Of a DNA stretch of 64,000 nt, positions 25,080-34,335 are shown in pieces (within the stretch, counting starts at the first letter, position 1; every line of letters starts with the position of its first letter). Origin of the DNA: Bradyrhizobium sp. CSS354 (GTDB lineage Bacteria; Pseudomonadota; Alphaproteobacteria; Rhizobiales; Xanthobacteraceae); NCBI RefSeq assembly GCF_029051725.1, contig NZ_JAACFU010000009.1:124001-188000 (forward strand), in the 5' to 3' direction. A program made the translations under genes and the position numbers. The notes below the pieces were generated by a model that had not been told where the DNA came from, did no database searches, and saw only the letters and a program-made list of their open reading frames with translations.

Positions 25080-27152
25080 ATGAGCGGACCATCCGACTAC
25101 CAGCCGAGCAATCCGGCCCTGCAATGGATCGAGCGACGTCTGCCGATCCTCGGCCTCATGCACTCCTCCTTCGTGGTCTATCCCACCCCGCGCAACCTGA
25201 ACTATTGGTGGACCTTCGGCGCCATCCTCTCCTTCATGCTGGGGATCCAGATCCTGACCGGCGTGATCCTGGCGATGCACTACACGCCGCATGCCGACCT
25301 CGCCTTCAAGTCGGTCGAGCTTCTGGTTCGTGACGTCAATTACGGCTGGCTGCTGCGCAACATGCATGCCGTCGGCGCCTCGATGTTCTTCGTCGCCGTC
25401 TACGTCCACATGCTGCGCGGCCTCTATTACGGCTCCTACAAGGAGCCGCGCGAAGTGCTGTGGATCCTTGGCGTCATCATCTACCTCCTGATGATGGCGA
25501 CCGGCTTCATGGGCTACGTGCTCCCCTGGGGCCAGATGAGCTTCTGGGGCGCCACCGTCATCACCAATCTGTTCTCCGCCATCCCCTATGTCGGCGAGAG
25601 CATCGTGACGCTCTTGTGGGGCGGCTATTCGGTCGGCAATCCGACGCTGAACCGCTTCTTCTCGCTGCACTATCTGTTGCCGTTCCTGATCGCGGGCGTC
25701 GTCGTGCTCCACGTCTGGGCGCTGCATGTCTCCGGCCAGAACAACCCTGATGGCGTCGAGCCCAAGACGGAAAAGGATACGGTTCCGTTCACGCCGCATG
25801 CGACCATCAAGGACATGTTCGGCGTCTCCTGCTTCATGCTGCTCTACGCCTGGTTCATCTTCTACATGCCGAACTACCTCGGTGACGCCGACAATTACAT
25901 TCCGGCGAACCCGGGCGTGACGCCGCCGCACATCGTGCCGGAATGGTATTACCTGCCGTTCTACGCAATCCTGCGTTCGATCCCGAACAAGCTTGCGGGC
26001 GTGATCGGGATGTTCTCGGCGATCATCATCCTGTGCTTCCTGCCCTGGCTCGATGCCGCCAGGACGAAATCGTCGAAGTACCGTCCGCTGGCCAAGCAGT
26101 TCTTCTGGATCTTCGTCGCGGTCTGCATCCTGCTCGGCTATCTCGGCGCGCAGCCGCCGGAAGGCATCTATGTGATCGCCGGCCGGGTCCTGACGTTCTG
26201 CTACTTCGCCTACTTCCTGATCGTGCTGCCGCTGCTCTCGCGCATCGAGAAGCCGCGGCCGGTGCCGAACTCGATCTCGGATGCCGTCCTGGCCAAAACC
26301 GGGAGCAGGTCGACGCCGATGGTGTCGAGCGCGATCGTGCTTGCGCTGGCGGGCGCGTTGTTTGCGGGCTCCGCCGACAGCGCGCGTGCCTCCGAAGGCA
26401 GCGACAAGCCGCCGGGCAACAAATGGTCGTTCGCCGGTCCGTTCGGCAAATACGACCGCGGCGCATTGCAGCGCGGCCTGAAGGTTTACAAGGAAGTCTG
26501 CGCCAACTGCCATGGCCTGTCCTACGTCGCCTTCCGCAATCTCGCGGAAGCCGGCGGTCCCGGCTATTCGGTCGCGCAGGCTGCAGCCTTCGCCTCCGAC
26601 TACAAGGTCAAGGATGGTCCGAACGATGCGGGTGACATGTTCGAACGCGCGGGCCGGCCGGCGGATTATTTCCCCTCGCCATTCCCGAACGAGCAGGCCG
26701 CGCGTGCGGCGAATGGTGGCGCGGCGCCGCCGGATCTGTCGCTGATCACCAAGGCGCGTTCCTACGGTCGCGGCTTCCCGATGTTCATCGTCGACTTCTT
26801 CACCCAGTATCAGGAGCAGGGCCCGGACTACGTCTCGGCGTTGCTCCAGGGCTTTGAGGACAAGGCGCCCGAAGGCGTGACCCTCCCCGAGGGCTCCTAC
26901 TACAACAAGTACTTCCCGGGCCACGCCATCAAGATGCCGAAGCCGCTCAGCGACGGCCAGGTGACCTATGACGACGGCTCGCCGACCACGATTGCGCAAT
27001 ATTCCAAGGACGTCACCACGTTCCTGATGTGGACCGCCGAACCCCACATGGAAGCGCGCAAGCGCCTCGGTTTCCAGGTGTTCATCTTCCTGATCATCTT
27101 CGCCGGCCTGATGTACTTCACCAAAAAGAAGGTCTGGGCTGACTCGCACTGA
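25080..27152 (+). CDS. fbcH: fused cytochrome b / cytochrome c1 precursor
   Basis: A 690-residue protein. Residues 1 to about 410 are cytochrome b, with eight spans, heme histidines (NMHAVGASMFFVAVYVHMLR, SLHYLLPFLIAGVVVLHVW) and the Qo motif PEWYYLPFYAILR. After a signal-like segment (VLALAGALFAGSADSARA) the cytochrome c1 part carries CANCH (C474, C477, H478) and ends in a membrane anchor (FIFLIIFAGLMYFTKKK). In Bradyrhizobium such a precursor is cut into separate b and c1 subunits by signal peptidase. It forms the bc1 complex with PetA in the inner membrane. Confidence 0.96.
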   Translation: MSGPSDYQPSNPALQWIERRLPILGLMHSSFVVYPTPRNLNYWWTFGAILSFMLGIQILTGVILAMHYTPHADLAFKSVELLVRDVNYGWLLRNMHAVGASMFFVAVYVHMLRGLYYGSYKEPREVLWILGVIIYLLMMATGFMGYVLPWGQMSFWGATVITNLFSAIPYVGESIVTLLWGGYSVGNPTLNRFFSLHYLLPFLIAGVVVLHVWALHVSGQNNPDGVEPKTEKDTVPFTPHATIKDMFGVSCFMLLYAWFIFYMPNYLGDADNYIPANPGVTPPHIVPEWYYLPFYAILRSIPNKLAGVIGMFSAIIILCFLPWLDAARTKSSKYRPLAKQFFWIFVAVCILLGYLGAQPPEGIYVIAGRVLTFCYFAYFLIVLPLLSRIEKPRPVPNSISDAVLAKTGSRSTPMVSSAIVLALAGALFAGSADSARASEGSDKPPGNKWSFAGPFGKYDRGALQRGLKVYKEVCANCHGLSYVAFRNLAEAGGPGYSVAQAAAFASDYKVKDGPNDAGDMFERAGRPADYFPSPFPNEQAARAANGGAAPPDLSLITKARSYGRGFPMFIVDFFTQYQEQGPDYVSALLQGFEDKAPEGVTLPEGSYYNKYFPGHAIKMPKPLSDGQVTYDDGSPTTIAQYSKDVTTFLMWTAEPHMEARKRLGFQVFIFLIIFAGLMYFTKKKVWADSH

Positions 27153-27173
27153 GCGGCCCGAGGCGAGAATGAA

Positions 27174-27199
27174 GAGGCCCCCGCGAGGGGGCTTTTTTG
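27174..27199 (+). terminator. rho-independent terminator after fbcH
   Basis: A GC hairpin, GCCCCC (27177-27182), loop GCGA, GGGGGC (27187-27192), is followed at once by six T (27193-27198). It lies 22 bases past the fbcH stop, so it ends the fbcFH transcript. Confidence 0.92.
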
Positions 27200-27295
27200 T
27201 TGGGCACGAGAGTGTGTTGTCAGGCGCGATTGCCTATCGTCCGCTCAAACGCCAAAATGCCGCCAACGCTCCCCAAAAACTCGTCGGAGGACACC

Positions 27296-27970
27296 ATGGG
27301 AACCGCCATCACCTTCAAGCGCCCGGACGGCAAGGACGCATCGGGCTATCTCGCCAATGCCGCGCGCGGCAACGCGCCGGGCGTGGTGGTCATCCAGGAA
27401 TGGTGGGGCCTGTCGGACCAGATCAAGGGCCTGTGCGACCGCTTCGCGCTCGCCGGTTTCGATGCGCTGGCGCCCGATCTCTACAAGGGCAAGGTGGTGC
27501 CGTATCACGACACGGACGCGGCCGGCAAAGAGATGAACTCGCTCGATTTCATGGACGCCACCACGCAGACCGTGCGCGGCGCCACGCAATATCTGTCACG
27601 CAACGGCGCCAAGGTCGGCCTGACCGGCTTCTGCCTCGGTGGCGCCGTCACCATCATCGGCGCGGTGCATGTGCCGGAGCTCGCGGCCGGCGTGGTGTTC
27701 TACGGCATTCCACCCGAGCAGGCAGCCAAGCCCGCCGACGTCAAGATCCCGCTCCAGGCCCATTTCGCCAACAAGGACGATTGGTGCACGCCGGAACTGG
27801 TCAACGGCTTCGAAAAGGCCATGAAGACCGCCGGCAAGTCGCTGGAGCTGTTCCGCTATGACGCCGAGCACGCCTTCGTCAACGAGCAACGCCAGGCCGT
27901 CCACGACCGCGAAGCCGCCGAGCTCGCCTGGGGCAGGGCGACGGAGTTTTTCCGCAAGCATCTGGCCTAG
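27296..27970 (+). CDS. dienelactone hydrolase family protein
   Basis: A 224-residue alpha/beta hydrolase from the ATG at 27296, preceded by a CGGAGG ribosome site. The nucleophile is a Cys in GLTGFCLGGAV (C113), as in true dienelactone hydrolases, with the Glu partner in VVIQEWWGLS and the His in DAEHAFVNE. Relatives hydrolyse dienelactone in chlorocatechol breakdown, but many are general hydrolases. There is no aromatic pathway next to it, so its substrate is uncertain. No signal peptide. Confidence 0.88.
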   Translation: MGTAITFKRPDGKDASGYLANAARGNAPGVVVIQEWWGLSDQIKGLCDRFALAGFDALAPDLYKGKVVPYHDTDAAGKEMNSLDFMDATTQTVRGATQYLSRNGAKVGLTGFCLGGAVTIIGAVHVPELAAGVVFYGIPPEQAAKPADVKIPLQAHFANKDDWCTPELVNGFEKAMKTAGKSLELFRYDAEHAFVNEQRQAVHDREAAELAWGRATEFFRKHLA

Positions 27971-28062
27971 GGAGCGGCGGCGCGCCGCGATCGACGCTAT
28001 CGCCGCATCACGATTGAAAATCGATCACTGCAATCATAGGCTGCAGTCGCAGGGCGTTCGCC

Positions 28063-29232
28063 ATGCGACTGCAGGAGAGCACGATTGTGGACGGCCGCTT
28101 GACCAAGGCTGTGGTGCCCCGCGAAGCGCTGGAAGCGGCTCGGGACCCCGAGAAAGCCGAATATCTGACTGGCGCTGTGGTCGACTACGTCAACGCAATT
28201 CAACGCGCCGGCGTCTACACGCGACGTGAGCTGCCCGCACCGGCCATGCAAGCCTATCACGCCGACTACTATCTCACTCAGGTCGACAACGGCGGTCACA
28301 GCCAGTTCATCGGTAATACGGGCATCGCGATGCTTCCGACGACATCCGGCGATGCGCTCGCTGGACTGAAGGCCATGGGAGCGAACGCGCAACACCAGAT
28401 CTTGCAGGAGATGATCGCCTGGGTAGAGGCACATCCCGGCGAGGCTGCGCTACAGAACGGGTTCGAAAATCGCGCCGCGGAGCTCAATGCGCTTGACGAT
28501 CGCTTCTATGCGGCCGAGCGACTTCAACCGATGACGCCACGCGCGGCCCGATGGATCGCGAGCTGGCCCGAATTGCACGCCGTCGCGCAGGAGCAATATT
28601 CTTCTGAAATCGAGCGGCTTGCGCAGCTTAACCCGCATCTGTCCCACCGCCGGATCTGGCAAAGCGTTCGCCACATCAGCTTCCAGATGACTGACGACTT
28701 GCAGATCACGGTCGCGGCGGCCTGCGGGGCGGTGAGGCCTGACCCAGAGCTCAAGGTCATGGTGCTTCCAGGATTCGACACGGATGTGGAGGGGCAGCAA
28801 TGCACGGCGTTCGGCGTAAGGACCAACAAGGGCTCGCGGCTATGCGTCTTTGACGAGGCGGGTGGACGACTTTATGAACTTGCGACGCCCCCTACGATAG
28901 TGGGCGCGCGGCTGTCGACTGTCGGGACTGACACGATCCAGAATTTCTTGAGAATTGCCGAGCAGAACTTTGCGGCCGAAGCGACCGACCTGCTGTTGCG
29001 GAAGTTGGGTCTGGATCCCGCCGCGGCGATCACGGCCTTGAGCGTGAACGACGATCGAGCCACTTGGTGTGCGGTCACAGGAGAGACCAGCGTTTTAGTC
29101 GAAACCTTTGGCGATCGCGCCCAGGTCATCGGATCTGACGGCGAGCTCGTGCTCACGGTCATGCGAGACGAAATCGAGCGTCATGCCGCAGACGCGGCCG
29201 TGGGGCACGCCAGCCTGCAAGACCGGCGATAA
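28063..29232 (+). CDS. DUF4375 / DMP19-like protein
   Basis: A 389-residue soluble protein. The N-terminal 150 residues match DUF4375 (DMP19 family): LTGAVVDYVNAIQRAGVY, YHADYYLTQVDNGGHSQFIG. The remaining part (from about residue 190) is an unassigned domain. In other bacteria, single-domain DMP19-type proteins have been proposed to be DNA mimics, but this one is longer and not strongly acidic throughout. It has no partner gene nearby and ends 86 bases before trpL. Confidence 0.72.
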   Translation: MRLQESTIVDGRLTKAVVPREALEAARDPEKAEYLTGAVVDYVNAIQRAGVYTRRELPAPAMQAYHADYYLTQVDNGGHSQFIGNTGIAMLPTTSGDALAGLKAMGANAQHQILQEMIAWVEAHPGEAALQNGFENRAAELNALDDRFYAAERLQPMTPRAARWIASWPELHAVAQEQYSSEIERLAQLNPHLSHRRIWQSVRHISFQMTDDLQITVAAACGAVRPDPELKVMVLPGFDTDVEGQQCTAFGVRTNKGSRLCVFDEAGGRLYELATPPTIVGARLSTVGTDTIQNFLRIAEQNFAAEATDLLLRKLGLDPAAAITALSVNDDRATWCAVTGETSVLVETFGDRAQVIGSDGELVLTVMRDEIERHAADAAVGHASLQDRR

Positions 29233-29282
29233 TCCTCGTTGCGATTTGCGCCATTTTGCCGGTCGAGCCTGCCCAGCGGCTC

Positions 29283-29312
29283 TTGACGCCGTTCCCGCGC
29301 CATGATGAGTAT
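29283..29312 (+). promoter_or_regulatory. candidate trpL promoter
   Basis: TTGACG at 29283-29288 and GAGTAT at 29307-29312 are spaced by 18 bases. Transcription would then start about seven bases later, at the trpL ATG (29319), giving a leaderless message as described for rhizobial trpL. The -10 match is weak. Confidence 0.5.
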
Positions 29313-29318
29313 CCGCCC

Positions 29319-29366
29319 ATGAGCACCGCCGTCCGCCCATCCCGTCTTTGGTGGCGCACCTCCTGA
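29319..29366 (+). CDS. trpL: trp leader peptide
   Basis: A 15-codon frame reading MSTAVRPSRLWWRTS with two adjacent Trp codons (TGG TGG) four codons before the stop. The stop falls in the loop of the hairpin CACCTC-CTGA-GAGGTG (29357-29372), and a second hairpin follows at 29405-29430. This is the layout of ribosome-dependent attenuation: stalling at the Trp codons when charged tRNA-Trp is scarce would stop the terminator forming. It lies 116 bases upstream of trpE(G). In Sinorhizobium the leader and its peptide also act in trans. Confidence 0.85.
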   Translation: MSTAVRPSRLWWRTS

Positions 29367-29404
29367 GAGGTGGCCGGTGCGATTTATTCTCCCAAAATCG
29401 TCTG

Positions 29405-29437
29405 AGGTCGCCCACGCAGTGCGGCGGCCTGATCGTT
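29405..29437 (+). terminator. trp attenuator hairpin
   Basis: Eight-base arms AGGTCGCC (29405-29412) and GGCGGCCT (29423-29430), one G-U pair, are followed by GATCGTTTG. An alternative pairing upstream (CGCACC 29355-29360 with GGTGCG 29376-29381) competes with the CACCTC/GAGGTG hairpin, as expected for an attenuation switch. Confidence 0.75.
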
Positions 29438-29481
29438 TGTCCTGTGTGGCGTTCCCTCGACAAGTTTCGTAAGAGGACCCC

Positions 29482-31647
29482 ATGAACAGGACCGTCTTTG
29501 CCCTTCCGGCTCGAAGCGACTATGTGACCCGCGCGGGCCTCGCGATCACGCGCGTGGCGGAACAGTTTTCCGGCGGCGCCAACCGGCTGGACGATCTCGT
29601 CAGCCTGCTCGACCGCCGCCGCGGCGTGGTGCTGTCGTCGGGTACGACCGTGCCCGGCCGCTACGAGAGTTTTGACCTCGGCTTCTCCGATCCGCCGCTC
29701 AAGCTCGAGACCACTGGCGTCAATTTCAAGCTGGAAGCGCTGAACGCGCGCGGGGAGGTGCTGATCGCCTTCCTGACTGACGTCTTGCGCGAGCCCTGCG
29801 TCGTGATCTCCGAGACAACGCCCACGCGCCTTGCCGGTCATATCATCCGCGGCGAAGCCCCGATCGACGAAGACCAGCGCACGCGGCGCGCCAGCGTGAT
29901 GTCGCTGGTGCGCGATCTCGTCGCCGCTTTCTCCGCCAATGACGACGGGTCGCTCGGCCTGTTCGGCGCCTTCGCCTACGACCTCGTGTTCCAGATCGAG
30001 GACCTCGTGCAGAAGCGCGCGCGAGAGAGCGACCAGCGCGACATCGTGCTCTACGTCCCCGACCGCCTGCTGGCCTATGACCGCGCCACCGGCCGCGGCG
30101 TCGTGCTCACTTACGATTTCGCGTGGAAGGGCAAGTCCACCGCGGGCCTGCCGCACGAGACCGCCGAGAGCCCATACCTCAAGACGCCGCGCCAGGGTTT
30201 TGCCGATCACGCGCCCGGCGAATATCAGGCCACGGTCGAGACCGCGCGCGCTGCCTTTGCACGCGGCGATCTGTTCGAGGCGGTGCCGGGGCAGCTCTTC
30301 GCCGAGCCCTGCGACCGCTCGCCGGCCGAAGTGTTCCAGCGGCTCTGCGTCATCAACCCGTCGCCGTACGGCGCGCTGATGAATCTTGGCGAGGGCGAAT
30401 TTCTCGTCTCGGCCTCTCCGGAAATGTTCGTGCGCTCGGACGGACGCCGGGTCGAGACCTGCCCGATCTCGGGCACGATCGCGCGGGGTACCGATGCGAT
30501 CGGCGATGCTGAGCAGATCCGCCAGCTCCTGAACTCCGAAAAGGACGAGTTCGAGCTCAACATGTGCACGGACGTCGATCGCAACGACAAGGCGCGCGTC
30601 TGCGTTCCCGGCACGATCAAGGTGCTGGCGCGTCGGCAGATCGAGACCTATTCAAAACTCTTCCACACCGTCGACCATGTCGAAGGCATGCTGCGCCCCG
30701 GCTTCGATGCGCTCGACGCGTTCCTCACCCACGCCTGGGCCGTCACCGTCACCGGCGCACCAAAACTCTGGGCGATGCAGTTCGTCGAGGATCACGAGCG
30801 CTCGCCGCGCCGCTGGTATGCCGGCGCCATCGGGGCGGTGAATTTCGACGGCAGCATCAACACCGGCCTCACCATCCGCACGATCCGGATGAAGGAGGGC
30901 CTCGCGGAAGTGCGTGTCGGCGCCACCTGTTTGTTCGACTCCGATCCCGCCGCCGAGGACCGCGAATGCCAGGTCAAAGCTGCCGCTTTATTCCAGGCCT
31001 TGCGCGGTGATCCGCCAAAGCCGCTGTCGGCCTTTGCGCCCGATGCGACCGGAAGCGGCAAGCGGGTGCTGCTGATCGACCATGACGACAGCTTTGTGCA
31101 TATGCTGGCCGATTACTTCCGCCAGGTCGGCGCCGATGTCACCGTGGTCCGCCATGTGCATGCGCTCGACATGCTCAAGCAGAAGCGGTGGGATTTGCTG
31201 GTGCTGTCGCCCGGCCCTGGCAGGCCTGAGGATTTTGGGATCAGGAAGACCATCGACGCGGCGCTGGAGAACAAGCTGCCGGTGTTCGGCGTCTGCCTCG
31301 GCGTCCAGGCGATCGGCGAATATTTCGGCGGCGAGCTCGGGCAGCTCACGCATCCCGCCCACGGCCGGCCCTCGCGGGTGCAGGTCCGCGGCGGACGGCT
31401 GATGCGCAATCTGCCGAATGAGATCGTGATCGGCCGCTATCATTCGCTCTATGTCGAGCGCGCCAGCATGCCGGAGGTGCTATCCGTCACCGCCAGCACC
31501 GAGGACGGCGTCGCCATGGCGCTCGAGCACAAGACCCTGCCGGTCGCCGGCGTGCAATTCCATCCGGAATCGCTGATGTCGCTGAGCGGCGAGGTGGGCT
31601 TACGAATTGTCGAGAACGCGTTCCGTTTGGATGCGCGCGCTGATTGA
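29482..31647 (+). CDS. trpE: fused anthranilate synthase TrpE(G)
   Basis: A 721-residue protein joining both subunits of anthranilate synthase. Residues 1 to about 520 are component I, with CPISGTIARGTDAIGDAEQI, LNMCTDVDRNDKARVC, THAWAVTVTGAPKLWAMQF and GAIGAVNFDGSINTGLTIRT. From about 525 comes the glutamine amidotransferase (RVLLIDHDDSFVHMLADYF), with the Cys in VFGVCLGVQAIG and His in GVQFHPESLM. It makes anthranilate from chorismate and glutamine, the first step to tryptophan. The fusion is standard in Rhizobiales, as is control by the trpL attenuator upstream. Confidence 0.96.
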   Translation: MNRTVFALPARSDYVTRAGLAITRVAEQFSGGANRLDDLVSLLDRRRGVVLSSGTTVPGRYESFDLGFSDPPLKLETTGVNFKLEALNARGEVLIAFLTDVLREPCVVISETTPTRLAGHIIRGEAPIDEDQRTRRASVMSLVRDLVAAFSANDDGSLGLFGAFAYDLVFQIEDLVQKRARESDQRDIVLYVPDRLLAYDRATGRGVVLTYDFAWKGKSTAGLPHETAESPYLKTPRQGFADHAPGEYQATVETARAAFARGDLFEAVPGQLFAEPCDRSPAEVFQRLCVINPSPYGALMNLGEGEFLVSASPEMFVRSDGRRVETCPISGTIARGTDAIGDAEQIRQLLNSEKDEFELNMCTDVDRNDKARVCVPGTIKVLARRQIETYSKLFHTVDHVEGMLRPGFDALDAFLTHAWAVTVTGAPKLWAMQFVEDHERSPRRWYAGAIGAVNFDGSINTGLTIRTIRMKEGLAEVRVGATCLFDSDPAAEDRECQVKAAALFQALRGDPPKPLSAFAPDATGSGKRVLLIDHDDSFVHMLADYFRQVGADVTVVRHVHALDMLKQKRWDLLVLSPGPGRPEDFGIRKTIDAALENKLPVFGVCLGVQAIGEYFGGELGQLTHPAHGRPSRVQVRGGRLMRNLPNEIVIGRYHSLYVERASMPEVLSVTASTEDGVAMALEHKTLPVAGVQFHPESLMSLSGEVGLRIVENAFRLDARAD

Positions 31648-31655
31648 GAGGCACC

Positions 31656-32195
31656 ATGACTTTTGACCACGATCTGAAGGCAAGCGTCCGCACCATCCCG
31701 GACTACCCGAAACCCGGGATCTTGTTCCGCGACATCACCACGCTGCTCGCAGATGCGCGTGCGTTCCGCCGCGCGGTCGACGAACTCGTCAATCCCTGGG
31801 CCGGCAACAAGATCGACAAGGTCGCCGGCATGGAGGCGCGCGGCTTCATCATCGGCGGCGCGGTGGCGCACCAGGTTTCGGCCGGCTTCGTGCCGATCCG
31901 GAAAAAGGGCAAGCTGCCGCATACCACCGTGCGCATCGCTTACTCTCTCGAATACGGCATCGACGAGATGGAGATGCATGTCGACGCCATCCAGCCCGGC
32001 GAGCGCGTGATCCTGGTCGACGACCTCATCGCCACCGGCGGCACCGCGGAAGGCGCGGTGAAATTGCTGCGCCAGATCGGCGCCAATGTCGTTGCCGCCT
32101 GCTTCATCATCGACCTGCCCGATCTCGGCGGCGCGGCCAAGCTGCGCGCGATGGACGTGCCGGTGCGCACGCTGATGACGTTCGAGGGGCACTGA
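31656..32195 (+). CDS. apt: adenine phosphoribosyltransferase
   Basis: A 179-residue enzyme from ATG 31656, preceded by GAGAGG. The family start TIPDYPKPGILFRDITTLLA, the base-binding region MEARGFIIGGAVAH and the PRPP loop VILVDDLIATGGT are all present. It salvages adenine to AMP with PRPP in the cytoplasm. It begins eight bases after trpE(G), so it may share that transcript, which would place purine salvage under the trp attenuator; a separate promoter inside trpE(G) cannot be excluded. Confidence 0.95.
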   Translation: MTFDHDLKASVRTIPDYPKPGILFRDITTLLADARAFRRAVDELVNPWAGNKIDKVAGMEARGFIIGGAVAHQVSAGFVPIRKKGKLPHTTVRIAYSLEYGIDEMEMHVDAIQPGERVILVDDLIATGGTAEGAVKLLRQIGANVVAACFIIDLPDLGGAAKLRAMDVPVRTLMTFEGH

Positions 32196-32220
32196 GCGGC
32201 AACGGCGCCGCTGGCGACGT

Positions 32221-32553
32221 TCAGATCGGCTCCGCCTTCAGCTCCGACAGCCAATGCAGCATGCGCTCTTTGAGCAGCGCATTCCTGACATAGGCGGTCT
32301 CCTCATCCTCCAGACGCTCACATTCACCAAACGTCAGGCCTGCCTCGCCATGCGTGTTCCACGCATCCTGGAGGCTACGGCAGGTGTGGCTACCCTGGCG
32401 CAGCGAGAACCAGATGCGGTTCTGGATTGTGTCGAGGTTCGGGGCTTGGCCGACCCAGGCCTCGCCCGAGGCCGCGCAGCGGACGACGTAAATGCCTGCA
32501 ACGGTCTTCCGCTCCTTGTAGGCGGCGATCGCTGCTTTCCGGTCGATGGTCAC
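32221..32553 (-). CDS. GIY-YIG nuclease family protein
   Basis: A 110-residue protein with a GIY-YIG-like core: AGIYVVRCAASGEAWVGQAP, then NRIWFSLRQGSHTCRSLQDA and ending with a helical segment. The GIY is intact, YIG is represented by WVG, and the catalytic Arg may be that of QNRIW. It is closest to small stand-alone GIY-YIG proteins of rhizobia with no assigned role. Gene is convergent with apt. Confidence 0.75.
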   Translation of the reverse strand: MTIDRKAAIAAYKERKTVAGIYVVRCAASGEAWVGQAPNLDTIQNRIWFSLRQGSHTCRSLQDAWNTHGEAGLTFGECERLEDEETAYVRNALLKERMLHWLSELKAEPI

Positions 32554-32637
32554 GGTGAGGTCCTTGCTGAGGAACGCTGGTGCGTGGACTCAGTGACCGC
32601 AGGACCGCTCGGCGTCAATATTATCCGGGTAAAATAT

Positions 32638-33306
32638 TCAGGACCGTTGCAGGATCAGGCTGAGCTCGAGCTCGCGGAAGGCGAGGTAATTGCGCCGGGT
32701 CCACTGATGCAGCTCGGTCGAGGCATCCTTCTCCTGGCGCAGATAGCCGGTGAAGGAAAAATTCAGGCGGCCGATATAGGTCTTGAGGAAGCCGGGCAGC
32801 GCCGGCAGGCGCAGCAGCCGGCCGCCGGCCATCGCGGCCGGCAGCTCGCCGCGCACGACGTGCTCGTTGTCCACCGTGATCAGGTTGATGCGCGGGATCT
32901 GTTCGCGCAGCGTCTCGTGCGCGCGGGCCGAGACGCGGTCGGTGTCGGCGACGAACAGGATCATCGGCGCGACGTGGCGGCGCGCCGCCTCTTTCAACAG
33001 GCCGATCTCCTCGGTCATCTTGAAGAACTCGTCAAAGGCGTGGAAGCCGAGGTCGATCACCTTGGCCACCCCGTCATCGACGATGACGCGATCCATCAGC
33101 TGCATCTTGCCATAGGTGTCGATCACATCGGCTGTCTCCGTGATCTTCGGCAGATAGTCGAGCAGCGACGGCTCCTTCAGGTTGACGTCGAAGGCCACGA
33201 CGTTGCCGTTCTTGAGCAGCAAAAATTCGCTCAAAAGCCGCGCCAGCAGGGTCTTGCCGACCTGCGGGCGGGGCGAGCAAATGATGTAGAGGGGCGTCGC
33301 GGGCAT
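32638..33306 (-). CDS. P-loop ATPase of the ParA/MinD type, altered Walker A
   Basis: A 222-residue protein. The start YIICSPRPQVGKTLLARLLS is a deviant Walker A in which the signature Lys of KGGxGKT is Arg. VVAFDVNLKEPSLLDYLP is the switch-like segment and KVIDLGFHAFDEFF replaces the usual Walker B region. No ParB-like partner is nearby. It lies 60 bases downstream of a second ParA-like gene, and the two probably form an operon. Could position an envelope or cell-cycle component; unproven. Confidence 0.7.
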   Translation of the reverse strand: MPATPLYIICSPRPQVGKTLLARLLSEFLLLKNGNVVAFDVNLKEPSLLDYLPKITETADVIDTYGKMQLMDRVIVDDGVAKVIDLGFHAFDEFFKMTEEIGLLKEAARRHVAPMILFVADTDRVSARAHETLREQIPRINLITVDNEHVVRGELPAAMAGGRLLRLPALPGFLKTYIGRLNFSFTGYLRQEKDASTELHQWTRRNYLAFRELELSLILQRS

Positions 33307-33366
33307 CGATAGCTATATCAGTCGAACTCGGCGACCAATCCAGCCGTATCCGCCCGGCTTGCGCAA

Positions 33367-34119
33367 CTATTTTTCGCTGTTGCGGCTGACGGGCTTGGAG
33401 CCGACGATGTCGGTCAGCCGGATCCGGTCGAATTCGCTCCAGACGTTCGCCAACCAATGCCGGACATAGCCGCGCAGCACGAACGAATAGTTCGCGGCCT
33501 CGTCGTTGATGCCCTTGTTGGCGACGAATTTCAGGAACGGGACGGAGGACACCTCGACCTGCTCATAGGCCATTTCGTTGAGCTTGGGGATGGTCAGCTC
33601 GGTCGCATCCTTGATGCGGTGGAAGTAGGAATTATAGGTCGCCTGGTCCCACTGGAAGAACTGCGTGTCGTTGATGAAGTTCTTCACCAGGAAGTATTTG
33701 GCGCCGGTCATGAAGCCTGCGGTCTCGGCGATTTCGTCCAGAGAGGCGATCGAGGGGCCGAGGATGTGGAACACGGCAAAAGTGATCTGGCCGGCCTTGG
33801 CGGCGTCGAGGAAACCGATGTCGCGCAAGGAGGCCAGCGCCGGCGACAGCAGGCCGGCGCGGACGTCGATCACGGTGACCGACGGGCTCGTCGCGTTGAG
33901 CGTATCGAAGATCTTCATCTGATCCGACGTCGTCGTCATGTCGACGATCTCGGTGATGTCAGGGTGGAAGCGCTTCAGGGTTCCGCGCGGCGACTCGGTG
34001 TCGAAGGCGCGCGTCGGCACGTTGTTGGCGGAAAAATAATCGAGCAAGGTCCGCGACACCGTGGTCTTGCCGACCCCGCCCTTGTCCGCGCCCACCACAA
34101 CCACTGCCGGCTTTGCCAT
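33367..34119 (-). CDS. ParA/TraL-like P-loop ATPase
   Basis: A 250-residue protein with the complete deviant Walker A VVGADKGGVGKTTVSRTLLD (K14 signature lysine kept), a switch-like FDTESPRGTLKRFHP and Walker B VTVIDVRAGLLSPAL. The family resembles division-associated or conjugative TraL ATPases. The gene starts the pair with the shorter ATPase downstream, and no segregation partner or plasmid functions are visible. The pairing suggests they act as a heterodimer or in sequence. Confidence 0.75.
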   Translation of the reverse strand: MAKPAVVVVGADKGGVGKTTVSRTLLDYFSANNVPTRAFDTESPRGTLKRFHPDITEIVDMTTTSDQMKIFDTLNATSPSVTVIDVRAGLLSPALASLRDIGFLDAAKAGQITFAVFHILGPSIASLDEIAETAGFMTGAKYFLVKNFINDTQFFQWDQATYNSYFHRIKDATELTIPKLNEMAYEQVEVSSVPFLKFVANKGINDEAANYSFVLRGYVRHWLANVWSEFDRIRLTDIVGSKPVSRNSEK

Positions 34120-34335
34120 TGCTGTCCCCTAACGCGCGCCCCCGATCGCGAAGTCGCAATCGGCCGGGCCCCAAATCGATGTCCCAAGGATGTCCCGAGG
34201 ATGTCCCATGCCTGCTGTTGGGCGCGAACATGGCAGAAACAAGGGAGAATTCAATTCCGCGGGGCCCAGTTACGGCAATTCCCGAGGTTTTTCCCAATCG
34301 CGACGATGCATGCCGCGCGTGGCGTCAAATCACGC

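Noticed and set aside
25059..27149. A 696-codon open frame on the minus strand opposite fbcH
   Set aside because: Its product is rich in Arg, His, Asp and Glu with no family features, and it exactly mirrors the strongly supported b/c1 gene; it reflects codon bias on the other strand.
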